A stretch of DNA of 36,120 nt, taken from CALESS01 sp964405455 (lineage in GTDB: Bacteria > Chloroflexota > Anaerolineae > Anaerolineales > Anaerolineaceae). The translations under genes were made by a program, and so were the position numbers. This document shows positions 6,795-15,171 of this stretch, piece by piece. The stretch is from NCBI GenBank assembly GCA_964405455.1, contig CAYOOA010000018.1:1-36120 (forward strand). Direction: 5' to 3'. Position 1 is the stretch's first letter. Each line of letters opens with the position of its first letter. The notes below the pieces were generated by a model. It saw nothing but the letters and a program-made list of their open reading frames with translations. It was not told the origin of the DNA and made no database searches.

Positions 6795-8246
6795 ATGAAG
6801 AAATTTTTCCCACACCTAAAAACTTTCTTCAGCGGCATCCGCTTCCGGTTGACGCTGTGGTTCACGTTCATCCTCGCGCTGGTGCTGGCGGCGTTCATCA
6901 CCTCGGTCTACACCACCCAGGTGCGCGCCCTGCGCAACCAGACCCTTTCGCGGCTGGAGTACAACCTCAGCCGCCTGCAGACTGTCTACCAGGTCAACCT
7001 GGGAGCCATCATCCTGACGGCCCCGGCCGGCGACCCCAGCCTGGTGCTGCAGCAGGATGACATCCTCTACGTCCAGGACCTGGCCGGCAAAGAGCTGGCC
7101 AGTTACGGCCCGCTGACCCAGGCGGACAAGGCAGCCCTGGCCAGCGCCGCCGCCAATACCGAGCTGGCCGGCAAGGCCTACCAAATCACCCTGGCTTCCA
7201 ACAAGGAACGCACGGCCGGGCCGGAGTACATCTGCGTCACGGCCAGCATCTATTCGGGCAGGTTGCAGCGCGCCTACCTGGTGCTCGGCAGCCCGGTGGA
7301 TCCCAACAACCAGGCCCGCCGCTTATTGACCACGCTCATCCTGGCCGGCGGTGCCCTGCTGGCCGTGGCCATGTTCGGCGGCTACTGGCTGGCCGACCAC
7401 GCCATGCGCCCGGTCAAGGCCATCACCCACACTGCCCGCCAGATCAGCGAAAGCGACCTGACCCGCCGGATCAACCTGAAATCCGGCGACGAGCTGGGCG
7501 AACTGGCCGCCACCTTCGATGCCATGCTCGGCCGCCTACAGGCTGCTTTTGAACGCCAGCGCCAGTTCACCGCGGATGCCAGCCACGAACTGCGCACCCC
7601 GCTGACCATCATCAACCTGGAAACCGGCCACGCCCTGGCCGCCGACCGCCCGGCGGAGGAGTATAAGCGCTCGCTGGGCGTCATTCAGACCGAGAACGAG
7701 TACATGGTGCGGCTGGTCAACAACCTGCTGCTGCTCTCGCGCATGGATGCCGGGCGGGCATCCCTCAAGCAGGAGACGCTGGACCTGAGCGACCTGGCGG
7801 TGGAAGTGGCCGAGCGGCTGGATCCGCTGGCCCGCCGGCGCGGCGTGGCGGTGGCCTTTGGCGACCTGCCCGAAACCCGCCTGACCGGAGATCGCAACCT
7901 GCTGCTGCAGGTGGTCAGCAACCTGGTGGAGAATGCCATCAAGTATTCACCGGCGCGGAGCGGGCAGGTGACCCTGCAAACCGGCAGCGAGGGGGAAACC
8001 GCCTGGCTGCGGATCAGCGATAACGGCCCGGGTATCTCCGCCGAACACCAGGCGCACATCTTTGACCGCTTCTACCGGGTGGATGCCGCGCGCAGCCAGA
8101 ACGAGGGCGAAGAGACCCCAACCGGCTCCGGGCTGGGCCTGGCGATTGTGGATGAAATCGTCCGCGCCCACGGCGGCGAAATCCGCCTGACCAGCGCCGA
8201 GGACCAGGGCAGCACGTTTGAGGTTCGTTTACCGCTCCACAAGTGA
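6795..8246 (+). CDS. sensor histidine kinase (HAMP-HisKA-HATPase)
   Basis: A 483-residue membrane kinase. TM1 is about 19-39, an extracytoplasmic sensor loop spans about 40-175, and TM2 is about 177-199. HAMP follows (about 200-252), then HisKA with phospho-acceptor His264 in S-H-E-L-R-T-P-L. The HATPase domain has an N box (N-L-V-E-N-A-I-K-Y), a G1 box (D-N-G-P-G-I), an F box (F-D-R-F-Y-R) and a G2 box (G-S-G-L-G-L-A-I). The layout resembles CusS/QseC-type kinases, but the sensor loop has no recognisable fold, so the stimulus is unknown. The ATG at 6795 follows the dispersed repeat directly and has no ribosome-binding site. It is presumed to pair with the regulator at 5948. Confidence 0.93.
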   Translation: MKKFFPHLKTFFSGIRFRLTLWFTFILALVLAAFITSVYTTQVRALRNQTLSRLEYNLSRLQTVYQVNLGAIILTAPAGDPSLVLQQDDILYVQDLAGKELASYGPLTQADKAALASAAANTELAGKAYQITLASNKERTAGPEYICVTASIYSGRLQRAYLVLGSPVDPNNQARRLLTTLILAGGALLAVAMFGGYWLADHAMRPVKAITHTARQISESDLTRRINLKSGDELGELAATFDAMLGRLQAAFERQRQFTADASHELRTPLTIINLETGHALAADRPAEEYKRSLGVIQTENEYMVRLVNNLLLLSRMDAGRASLKQETLDLSDLAVEVAERLDPLARRRGVAVAFGDLPETRLTGDRNLLLQVVSNLVENAIKYSPARSGQVTLQTGSEGETAWLRISDNGPGISAEHQAHIFDRFYRVDAARSQNEGEETPTGSGLGLAIVDEIVRAHGGEIRLTSAEDQGSTFEVRLPLHK

Positions 8247-8279
8247 CATTCCTCCCGTTTCATTTCCAGCAAAAATTCC

Positions 8280-8285
8280 TATAAT
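8280..8285 (+). promoter_or_regulatory. TATAAT -10 box for the CPBP protease gene
   Basis: A perfect TATAAT lies 51 bp before the ATG at 8337. Predicted start is near 8292, giving a 45-nt leader. GTTTCA (8257-8262), 17 bp upstream, is a poor -35 match. Confidence 0.45.
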
Positions 8286-8336
8286 AGAACCTGTCTGCAA
8301 CTTTTTTCTTCATTCCACGCAGTCAGGAAACCAAAC

Positions 8337-9254
8337 ATGGCCGAAACCACCCCATCTTCACCTGCGCAGCGTTTCTCCACCAGCGCCGCCTGGATCATCA
8401 TGCTGCTCGTCAGCATCCTGCCCAATATCCTCTGGTACGAGCTGGTCAGCCACTCCATTCCCGCCTGGCTGACCTGGGTTAAACTCGGCCTGTTGGTCCT
8501 GCTGGCCCTGGCCAGTCTGTTCTGGAAGAGCCTGCGCCCGCTGCGGCCGTTCTTCTTCATCCTGATTTTCCTGTTTCTGATTGAAGAAGCCGTTACTCAA
8601 TTCGTCAAGTTTCCCTTCTGGGTAAAGCTCTTCGGCAGCGGCAACGCCCCCTTCACGCAAAACATGCTTGGCATCCAGTTGAGCCGCCTGCTCGTCTCAA
8701 TCCTGATGATCGGCGCACTGAGCCTGCTCGGCTATTCGCGCAGGCAATTCTTCCTCACCCGCGGCGACCTGAAGGCTCCCATCACTCCCGTGCGCTGGCT
8801 GGGCTTTCCCAAACCCGATCCGTGGACCCGTTTCGGCGGCCAGTTTGCCATCTATATCAGCCTGGGGACGCTGCTCTTCCTGGTCCTTGGCGGCCGCCCC
8901 AGTGGGAGCCAGCTGCTGGGGGTGCTGCCCCTGCTGCCAATGGTGCTGCTGTTTGCCGCCATGAACGCCTTTAACGAGGAAATGACCTACCGCTCCTCCC
9001 TGCTGGCCGGCCTGGAAAATGCCGTCGGCGCGCGCCAGGCAGTCTGGATAGCCGCCGCCTTCTTCGGCATCGGGCATTACTTTGGCGTTCCCTACGGGAT
9101 CGTGGGCGTCTTGATGGCCACCTTCCTCGGCTGGATGCTCGGCAAGGCCATGCTGGAAACGCGCGGTTTCTTCTGGGCCTGGTTCATCCACTTCCTGCAG
9201 GACGTGATGATCTTCTCCTTCATGGCCATCGGCTCCATCACTCCCGGCGGATAA
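8337..9254 (+). CDS. CPBP-family intramembrane glutamic protease
   Basis: A 305-residue polytopic membrane protein with about seven to eight hydrophobic segments. It carries the CPBP (Abi/CAAX-protease-and-bacteriocin-processing) motifs: E-E-M-T-Y-R near residues 216-221, F-G-I-G-H-Y-F-G near 239-246, and F-I-H-F-L-Q-D near 282-288, which supply the catalytic Glu pair and His residues. Members cleave peptide bonds inside membranes or process prenylated or bacteriocin peptides; the substrate here is unknown. AGGAAA lies 9 nt before the ATG. It appears monocistronic, between a kinase gene and the KdpD-like kinase. A second CPBP gene begins at 35598. Confidence 0.9.
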   Translation: MAETTPSSPAQRFSTSAAWIIMLLVSILPNILWYELVSHSIPAWLTWVKLGLLVLLALASLFWKSLRPLRPFFFILIFLFLIEEAVTQFVKFPFWVKLFGSGNAPFTQNMLGIQLSRLLVSILMIGALSLLGYSRRQFFLTRGDLKAPITPVRWLGFPKPDPWTRFGGQFAIYISLGTLLFLVLGGRPSGSQLLGVLPLLPMVLLFAAMNAFNEEMTYRSSLLAGLENAVGARQAVWIAAAFFGIGHYFGVPYGIVGVLMATFLGWMLGKAMLETRGFFWAWFIHFLQDVMIFSFMAIGSITPGG

Positions 9255-9339
9255 AATTGTCTATCTCAAACCGTGCCGGGGCTTCCGCCTGAGATGCAGA
9301 ATTCCCGGCTTTAATTAAAATTCCACGCACCAACTGACA

Positions 9340-9345
9340 TATAAT
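9340..9345 (+). promoter_or_regulatory. TATAAT -10 box close to the KdpD-like kinase start
   Basis: A perfect TATAAT puts the predicted transcription start near 9352, five bases before the ATG at 9357. The TTG at 9345 overlaps this box, so translation most likely begins at 9357. Confidence 0.45.
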
Positions 9346-9356
9346 TGATCACAGAG

Positions 9357-10823
9357 ATGAATATTTTTCGCAGCAAGCCCGCCCTGTTCCTCTTGCGCCA
9401 CCTGGCCGCCCTGGCAACCGTTGCCGTGACGACCCTGCTTCTGCGTCCATTCTCGCATTTGCTCTCCATCCAGATCATCGTCCTGCTCTACCTGCTGCCG
9501 GTTATCATCAGTACCGTGCTGTGGGGGCTGACGCCCGGCCTGCTGGCCGGATTTGCTGCTTTTCTTTCTTTTAACTTCTTCTTTCTGCCGCCTCTGTACA
9601 CCTTCCAGGTGCACGCTCTGCAGGATTTGATCACCCTGATCATTTTCCTGGTGGTGGTCGTCATCATGTCGCAACTGATCGGCCAGGCCCGCGAGGGTAT
9701 CCGCCTGGCGCGCAGCCGCGAGCGTGAAGCCACCCGCATGTACGAGCTGATCTCCGCCCTCTCCGGCCTGCAGGATGCGCGCAGCATTGCCAGCACCCTG
9801 GCCGAACATGCCCTGGAAACCTTCCAGTGCATACAGGTTGAAGTTTCGGTGGATCCGCAAAAATTCGGCGAGCAGCCCGCCACCGTCCTGCCGGAAGGCA
9901 GCCTGGAGTCAACGCCGCCCACTGCGCGCATCCGCCTGGTGACGGCTCGCGAGGTGGAGGGCGAGCTGCGCCTGTGGCTGCCCCGCCCGGAGTTGAGCGC
10001 CGAGGAAACCCGCCTGCTGGAGGCCTACGCCAGCCAGGCCGCGCTCTCGCTGGAGCGCGCCCGCCTGACCACGACCGAAAACCGGACGCGCGTGCTGGAG
10101 GAAAGCGACCGGCTCAAATCCTCCCTGCTGAACTCGGTCTCGCACGAACTGCGCTCCCCGCTGGCCGCCATCAAGGCTTCCGTCTCCAGCCTGCGCGACG
10201 GCACGGTGGATTGGGACAACGCCGCCCGCCAGGAACTGCTCGCCACGATTGAAGAGGAAACCGACCACCTCAATCTGCTGGTGGGCAACCTGCTGGATAT
10301 GTCGCGGATCGAATCCGGGGCGCTCAAGCCCAACAAGCGCTGGAATTCGATCAGCGAGATTGCCCTGGGCGTGGTGACCAAGATGCGCAAGCAGTTGCAG
10401 GATCATCAACTGGAAATTGAATTACCCGGCGACCTGCCGCTCGTCCCCACGGATTACGTCATGATCGGGCAGGTCTTCACCAACCTGCTCAGCAACAGCG
10501 CCAAGTACGCCCCACCCGGCACGCAGATCCAACTGAGCGCCCGGAAGGAAGGCGATTGCGTGCATGTCCAGGTGGCCAACCAGGGGCCGTCCGTCCCGCA
10601 GGAGCACCTGGAGCGCATCTTCGACAAGTTCTATCGGGTGACGGCCGCCGAGCGCATCACCGGCACCGGGCTGGGGCTCTCGATTTGTAAAGGGATCATC
10701 GAGGCGCACGGCGGGCGAATCTGGGCGGAAAATCAACCCGGGCGGTTTGTCTTCCATTTCACCCTGCCGCTCACTCTCGACGGCGCCTTGCCGGAAATCC
10801 CCACGGAGGCTGGCGATGGATAA
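9357..10823 (+). CDS. KdpD-like sensor kinase lacking the N-terminal KdpD/USP region
   Basis: A 488-residue kinase. The N-terminus (about residues 9-105) is a four-helix DUF4118 membrane block of the type in the middle of KdpD (hallmark F-N-F-F-F-L-P-P). A linker and GAF-like domain follow (about 115-235), then HisKA with His263 in S-H-E-L-R-S-P-L and a HATPase with N box (N-L-L-S-N-S-A-K-Y), F box and G-T-G-L-G-L-S-I. Full KdpD (about 890 residues in E. coli) has a cytoplasmic KdpD ATP-binding domain and a universal-stress-protein domain before these helices; both are absent here. The stop overlaps the regulator start by 8 bp, so the pair is translationally coupled. K+ or osmotic sensing is inferred from KdpD and from the K+ importer downstream. 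Confidence 0.9.
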   Translation: MNIFRSKPALFLLRHLAALATVAVTTLLLRPFSHLLSIQIIVLLYLLPVIISTVLWGLTPGLLAGFAAFLSFNFFFLPPLYTFQVHALQDLITLIIFLVVVVIMSQLIGQAREGIRLARSREREATRMYELISALSGLQDARSIASTLAEHALETFQCIQVEVSVDPQKFGEQPATVLPEGSLESTPPTARIRLVTAREVEGELRLWLPRPELSAEETRLLEAYASQAALSLERARLTTTENRTRVLEESDRLKSSLLNSVSHELRSPLAAIKASVSSLRDGTVDWDNAARQELLATIEEETDHLNLLVGNLLDMSRIESGALKPNKRWNSISEIALGVVTKMRKQLQDHQLEIELPGDLPLVPTDYVMIGQVFTNLLSNSAKYAPPGTQIQLSARKEGDCVHVQVANQGPSVPQEHLERIFDKFYRVTAAERITGTGLGLSICKGIIEAHGGRIWAENQPGRFVFHFTLPLTLDGALPEIPTEAGDG

Positions 10824-11511
10824 AAACCCCCTGGTCCTGATCATCGATGACGAGCCGCAAATCCTGCGCGCCCTGAAAACCATCCTCTCGGCCAACCGCT
10901 TCCGGGTGGCTACCGCCGCCAACGGCGAACAGGGCATTGCCCAGGCCGTCGCCCAGCCGCCGGATGTGATCATCCTTGACCTCAGCCTGCCGGATATGGA
11001 CGGCTTCCAGGTCTGCCAGCAAATCCGCGAATGGTCGCGCGTGCCGATCATCATCCTCTCGGTGCGCGACAGCGAAAAGGACAAGGTGGCTGCCCTGGAT
11101 AAAGGTGCGGATGATTACCTGGTGAAACCGTTTGGCAGCGAGGAACTGCTGGCGCGCATCCGGGTGGCCCTGCGTCACTCGGAGCAATCCCTGGGCAACC
11201 GCGGCAGCATCATCACCGCCGGCGGAGTGAGCATTGACCTGGCCCGCCACGTAGTCACCCTCAACGGCGAGGAACTGCGCCTGACCGCAACCGAGTTCAA
11301 GTTGCTGGCCTACCTGGCCGCCCATCCCGACCGGGTGCTGACCCACCAGGCCATCCTGACCCAGGTGTGGGGCTTCGAGGAATTTGACCACGTGGAGTAT
11401 TTGCGGGTCTATATCGGCCAGCTGCGCAAAAAACTGGAGCAAAATCCGGACGAGCCGCAAATCATCCTGACCGAGCCGGGGGTCGGTTACCGTTTCAAAA
11501 CGGGGGATTGA
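10816..11511 (+). CDS. KdpE-like OmpR-family response regulator
   Basis: A 231-residue regulator. The receiver domain has the acidic pair in I-I-D-D-E, phospho-acceptor Asp55 in V-I-I-L-D-L-S-L-P, a Ser switch in I-I-I-L-S-V-R and the conserved Lys in L-V-K-P-F. The C-terminal winged helix (about 130-228) includes T-A-T-E-F-K-L-L and ends E-P-G-V-G-Y-R-F, as in KdpE. Translation starts at the ATG at 10816 inside the end of the kinase gene. No kdpFABC is in the window, so the likely target is the downstream USP-like/KimA-like pair, which has its own promoter (11509-11539). Confidence 0.92.
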   Translation: MDKNPLVLIIDDEPQILRALKTILSANRFRVATAANGEQGIAQAVAQPPDVIILDLSLPDMDGFQVCQQIREWSRVPIIILSVRDSEKDKVAALDKGADDYLVKPFGSEELLARIRVALRHSEQSLGNRGSIITAGGVSIDLARHVVTLNGEELRLTATEFKLLAYLAAHPDRVLTHQAILTQVWGFEEFDHVEYLRVYIGQLRKKLEQNPDEPQIILTEPGVGYRFKTGD

Positions 11512-11539
11512 AAGCCGATCCATCCTCCATCTTTATAAT
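11509..11539 (+). promoter_or_regulatory. promoter between the KdpE-like gene and the USP-like/KimA-like pair
   Basis: TTGAAA (11509-11514, overlapping the regulator's stop) and a perfect TATAAT (11534-11539) are separated by 19 bp, slightly long, which would suit an activated promoter. Predicted start is near 11546, 76 nt before the ATG at 11622. No ydaO-type (c-di-AMP) riboswitch fits in this short leader. Confidence 0.4.
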
Positions 11540-11621
11540 TTCTTTATACTTTTCTCTCCCTTTTTTGCAGGAAATTTACGCCTTTTGCTTAAACTCTCTG
11601 TGTTCACCGAAGGAGAGTGAT

Positions 11622-12233
11622 ATGTCTGTTTCCGTCCAAAATCAATCCCGCCCACGGCTGATCGTACTGCTGCCGACCGGCCTGGAGGGCAACCTGGCCC
11701 TGGCCCGGTCCGTCCACCAGTTGGCCCGCCAAAACCAGGCGGATGTGTTTTACCTGGTGCTCGTCGACGATGACGAGAAAACCCTGCAGATCTCGCGCGC
11801 ATTGGCCACGATGAAAGCCATCACATCGGACGGCATTCTCACTGTTGGATCGCGGCTGGTTTCCACGCCTGACTGGTTGGCTGCCCTGCGCAGCATCTAC
11901 CGCCCGGGCGATACCCTCGTCTGCCAGGCCGAACAGACGGTGAAAAACGGCTTCCTGCGCGTCCGCCCGCTGGACGAGTTCCTGGCCGGCTTGCTGCCCG
12001 CCCCCGTGCTGACCCTGCGCGGATACTACCATCCGCAGCGGCAACAAATCCGCGACTGGACGGACGGCCTGCTGCACTGGGCCGGCTTCCTGCTGATCAT
12101 TGCCGCCTTTACCCTGCTGGAAATCAAGTTCGAGCCGACCATTCACGGCACGGTACATGCCATCGTGCTGGGGGTCTTCATCTCCGCCGAGTTTGGTGCG
12201 GTCCTGCTCTGGAATCGCATCACCAGCCATTAA
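11622..12233 (+). CDS. USP-like domain protein with two C-terminal transmembrane helices
   Basis: A 203-residue protein. I use the ATG at 11622, which has GAAGGAGAG just upstream; the frame is open earlier but without a ribosome-binding site. Residues about 10-135 alternate strands and helices in the manner of a universal-stress-protein Rossmann-like fold (opening R-L-I-V-L-L-P-T-G). No clear ATP-binding G-x2-G-x9-G(S/T) motif is seen. Two hydrophobic segments follow (about 148-165 and 172-192). The gene sits between a KdpDE-like pair and a KimA-like transporter. Because the neighbouring kinase lacks KdpD's USP domain, this protein could supply that part in trans; that is inference. No named family is recognised. 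Confidence 0.75.
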   Translation: MSVSVQNQSRPRLIVLLPTGLEGNLALARSVHQLARQNQADVFYLVLVDDDEKTLQISRALATMKAITSDGILTVGSRLVSTPDWLAALRSIYRPGDTLVCQAEQTVKNGFLRVRPLDEFLAGLLPAPVLTLRGYYHPQRQQIRDWTDGLLHWAGFLLIIAAFTLLEIKFEPTIHGTVHAIVLGVFISAEFGAVLLWNRITSH

Positions 12234-12293
12234 TCCATTGAAAACAGTCTCCCCCCATGGGGTGGGCTGATTGTAGAGAGGTTTTTAATTTTA

Positions 12294-14231
12294 ATGAATA
12301 CCAAGAATATTTCAGGCGCCACCGTTTTTGAAGAAACCGCCGCCATCGAGCCGCGCAAGAGTTGGCGCAATTTTATGATCGGCCGGCCGCTGCAAACCGC
12401 TGATGCCCCCCACCAGACCATCGGGAAAGCCGTGGGCCTGGCGGTCTTCGCTTCGGATGCGCTTTCCTCCACCGCCTACGCCACCCAGGAAATCATGTTC
12501 ATCCTGGCGGCTGCCGGCAGCGGCGCCCTGGGCTATGTTTTCCCGATCACCATCGCCATTGTTGTCCTGATCGTAATTGTGTCCATCTCCTACCAGCAAA
12601 CCATCCACGCCTACCCGGGCGGCGGCGGTGCCTACATTGTCGCGCGCGACAACCTGGGCGAACTCCCGGCCCAGACGGCCGGGGCCGCCTTGCTGACTGA
12701 TTACATCCTGACCGTGGCTGTCTCCGTTTCCTCCGGCGTGGCGCAAATTACCTCTGCCTTCCCGCTGCTCTACCAGTACCGGGTTTTGATTGCCGTGGGA
12801 TTGGTCTTCTTCGTCATGTTGATCAACCTGCGCGGTGTCAAGGAATCTGGGTTTGCCTTTGCCATACCCACCTATTTCTTCATTGTTACTATGTTCGTTA
12901 CAGTCGGCGTGGGCCTGTTCAACTACCTCTCCGGCAACCTTGGAACGGTGGTCAACCCGCCAGAAATGGGCTTCGCCGGGCTGCTGACCACGGTCACGCC
13001 CTTCCTGCTGCTGCACGCCTTTTCCAGCGGTACTTCGGCCATGACCGGGATTGAGGCCATCTCCAACGGCATCACCGCCTTCAAGGAGCCGCGCTCAAAG
13101 AATGCCGGTATCACCCTGGTCTGGATGTCCGCCATCCTGGCCTCTCTCTTCCTGGGCATCTCGTTCCTGGCCGGCCAGGTGCATGCCGTCCCCTCGGAGG
13201 CGGAAACCGTCATCTCCCAGATCGCGCGTACCATTTATAGCGGGCGGAATTTCCTGTACCTGTCCATTATCGCCGGGACTGCAATCATCCTGATCCTGGC
13301 CGCCAACACTGCCTTTGCCGATTTCCCCCGCCTGAGCGCCTTGCAGGCAGGCGACGGCTTTCTGCCGCGCCAGTTAACCTTCCGCGGCAGCCGCCTGGTT
13401 TATTCGCGCGGAATTGTCACCCTGGCCCTCGCAGCCTCGCTGCTGATCGTGCTCTTCCAGGCCAGCGTCAACCGGCTGATCCCGCTCTACGCCATCGGCG
13501 TTTTTATGTCGTTCACCCTTTCCCAAACCGGCATGGCCCGGCGCTGGTGGAAATCCGGCCATCTCCAACCCGGTGAGCAGGTGGTTGAACCCGGTTCAAC
13601 CATCGTCCATGATCAGAACTGGAAACTAAAGATGGCCGTCAACGGGTTTGGTGCCATCTGCACTCTGGTGGTGATGATCACCTTTGCCATCACCAAGTTC
13701 AAGGACGGCGCCTGGATCATTATCTTTATCATCCCGACCATGGTGGCGATCTTCATGTCAATTCACCATCACTACAAAGCCCTCTCAGAAAAACTGACCC
13801 TGGACCATTACACCTCGCCAACCCGCATCTCGCACAACCGGGTGGTGCTGCTGGTGGCCGGGGTGCACCGCGGTACGCTGGCTGCGTTGGCGTATGCCCG
13901 TAACTTGTCGGATGACGTAACGGCCGTGCATGTCTCCATCGACCCGAAAGAAACCGAGAAGGTGGTGGAGAAATGGGCTACCTTCGGCGAGGGCATTCGC
14001 ATGGTGGTGCTGGAATCGCCCTACCGCCTGTTCATCGAACCGCTGATGGTCTACATTGAAAACCTTTTGGCGCACAATCAGCCCAATGAGCGCCTGACGG
14101 TGGTGGTTCCGCAGTTTGTGCCCAAGCACTGGTGGGAAAACCTGCTGCACAACCAGACCGCTCTGACCCTGCGCTTTGCGCTGCTCTTCAAATCCAACCT
14201 GGTCATCCTGGAAGTGCCCTACCAGGTCTAA
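12294..14231 (+). CDS. kimA: KimA-like potassium importer (APC superfamily)
   Basis: A 645-residue permease with 12 predicted transmembrane helices (about 45-510) and a C-terminal cytosolic USP-like domain (about 518-645, opening R-V-V-L-L-V-A-G). It resembles KimA/YdaO of Bacillus: G-R-P-L at 30-33, A-S-D-A-L-S-S-T-A-Y at 53-62, T-D-Y-I-L-T-V-A-V-S-V-S-S-G at 135-148, and G-T-S-A-M-T-G-I-E-A near 246-255. The spacing of Asp55/Tyr62, Asp136/Thr140/Ser144 and Thr251/Glu254 matches the K+-coordinating set I recall for KimA. K+/H+ symport is therefore the likely function, with an amino-acid permease the alternative. The ATG has AGAGAGG upstream. It follows the USP-like gene by 60 bp and ends at a strong terminator. 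Confidence 0.85.
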   Translation: MNTKNISGATVFEETAAIEPRKSWRNFMIGRPLQTADAPHQTIGKAVGLAVFASDALSSTAYATQEIMFILAAAGSGALGYVFPITIAIVVLIVIVSISYQQTIHAYPGGGGAYIVARDNLGELPAQTAGAALLTDYILTVAVSVSSGVAQITSAFPLLYQYRVLIAVGLVFFVMLINLRGVKESGFAFAIPTYFFIVTMFVTVGVGLFNYLSGNLGTVVNPPEMGFAGLLTTVTPFLLLHAFSSGTSAMTGIEAISNGITAFKEPRSKNAGITLVWMSAILASLFLGISFLAGQVHAVPSEAETVISQIARTIYSGRNFLYLSIIAGTAIILILAANTAFADFPRLSALQAGDGFLPRQLTFRGSRLVYSRGIVTLALAASLLIVLFQASVNRLIPLYAIGVFMSFTLSQTGMARRWWKSGHLQPGEQVVEPGSTIVHDQNWKLKMAVNGFGAICTLVVMITFAITKFKDGAWIIIFIIPTMVAIFMSIHHHYKALSEKLTLDHYTSPTRISHNRVVLLVAGVHRGTLAALAYARNLSDDVTAVHVSIDPKETEKVVEKWATFGEGIRMVVLESPYRLFIEPLMVYIENLLAHNQPNERLTVVVPQFVPKHWWENLLHNQTALTLRFALLFKSNLVILEVPYQV

Positions 14232-14277
14232 TCGCTCACCGGCCGGCGCTGCCAGTCCCCTTGCGCGCCGGGAAGTG

Positions 14278-14314
14278 AAAACAGGTTCTCCTCTCAGCCG
14301 GAGAACCTGTTTTT
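14278..14314 (+). terminator. rho-independent terminator of the potassium module
   Basis: AAAACAGGTTCTCC (14278-14291) pairs perfectly with GGAGAACCTGTTTT (14300-14313) around an 8-nt loop, and the U run begins at 14310. The 14-bp stem lies 47 nt after the KimA-like stop codon. Confidence 0.9.
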
Positions 14315-14412
14315 GTAGACTAAATTGCGATGATTAACATCCAATTCATCACCTTCTAATCAACGCTCGCTAGAATGGTTCAACGTCAAGTGATTTTCAG
14401 GAAGATCGATCC

Positions 14413-15138
14413 ATGAAACGCAGAATTATTCTTCTCCTGGCGGCAGCCGTGGTGATCGGAGGCGGTTTCGTTGGCTACGCCGTCTTCCGCGCCCCCAGGG
14501 CAGCCAGCCAACCGATTTCAGCCGTTCCGTTGAGCTCCTCAACCACCTACCCGGTGGGAACGCCGGCCGGCTCCTCCCCCACTGCTGCCCCGGGTGCAGA
14601 TACGAACCTGCTGCTTTTCCAGATTGACCCCACCCAATCCAGCGTCCGCTTTACCCTCAATGAAGTGTTGGCCGGCTCCCCCAAGACTGTGATCGGCCAG
14701 ACCAACCAGGTGGCCGGGCAGATCGAAGTCAACCTGGCGAATCCCTCCGCCAGCCGCATCGGCGAAATCAAGGTGGATGCCCGCACCCTGGCAACGGACA
14801 ATGATTTCCGCAACCGGGCCATCAAGAACCAGATCCTGAATACGGATACCTACGAGTTTGTCACCTTCAAGCCCACCGCCCTGGCAGGTCTGCCGGCCAG
14901 CGTGAAAGTGGGCGACTCGTTCAGTTTCCAGGTCACCGGCGACCTGACCATCCGCGATGTAACCAAGTCGGTCACCTTCACTGCCCAAGTGACCGCAGCG
15001 AGTGAGTCCCAACTGACGGGCAAAGCCAGCACCACCGTCCTGCGCTCGGATTTCGGCTTGCAAATCCCCAACGTGCCCAACGTGGCCAACGTGACCAACG
15101 AAGTCCAGTTGGAAATTGATTTCACCGCCACGCGGTAA
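14413..15138 (+). CDS. membrane-anchored YceI-like protein
   Basis: A 241-residue protein. An N-terminal hydrophobic helix (about 5-24) serves as signal anchor, followed by a Ser/Thr/Pro/Ala-rich linker to about residue 65. Residues 70-241 have the YceI lipocalin-like pattern: F-x-I-D-P-T-Q-S-S-V-R-F near the start, D-A-R-T-L-A-T-D-N-D-F-R-N-R around 117-130, a G-D-L-T-I-R-D-V-T-K-S-V-T-F strand near 175-190, and S-D-F-G-L near 215. YceI proteins bind isoprenoid-type lipids in a beta-barrel outside the cytoplasm; the ligand here is unknown. The gene lies 33 bp before the selenoprotein gene and shares its terminator, so the two are probably an operon. Confidence 0.88.
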   Translation: MKRRIILLLAAAVVIGGGFVGYAVFRAPRAASQPISAVPLSSSTTYPVGTPAGSSPTAAPGADTNLLLFQIDPTQSSVRFTLNEVLAGSPKTVIGQTNQVAGQIEVNLANPSASRIGEIKVDARTLATDNDFRNRAIKNQILNTDTYEFVTFKPTALAGLPASVKVGDSFSFQVTGDLTIRDVTKSVTFTAQVTAASESQLTGKASTTVLRSDFGLQIPNVPNVANVTNEVQLEIDFTATR

Positions 15139-15171
15139 GCACCCATGGTTTTGTAAACCAGAGGAGGTTGC

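Noticed and set aside
5891..6901. Long minus-strand open frame opposite the regulator gene, with S-P-R-R-H-G-G-H-R-E-H-G
   Set aside because: It is antisense to a clear response regulator, and that peptide is the translation of the dispersed CTCCGTG repeat.
11546..11621. c-di-AMP (ydaO-type) riboswitch expected before KimA-like genes
   Set aside because: Leader of about 76 nt is too short for the class and lacks its conserved paired core; the 60-bp gap before 12294 is also too short.
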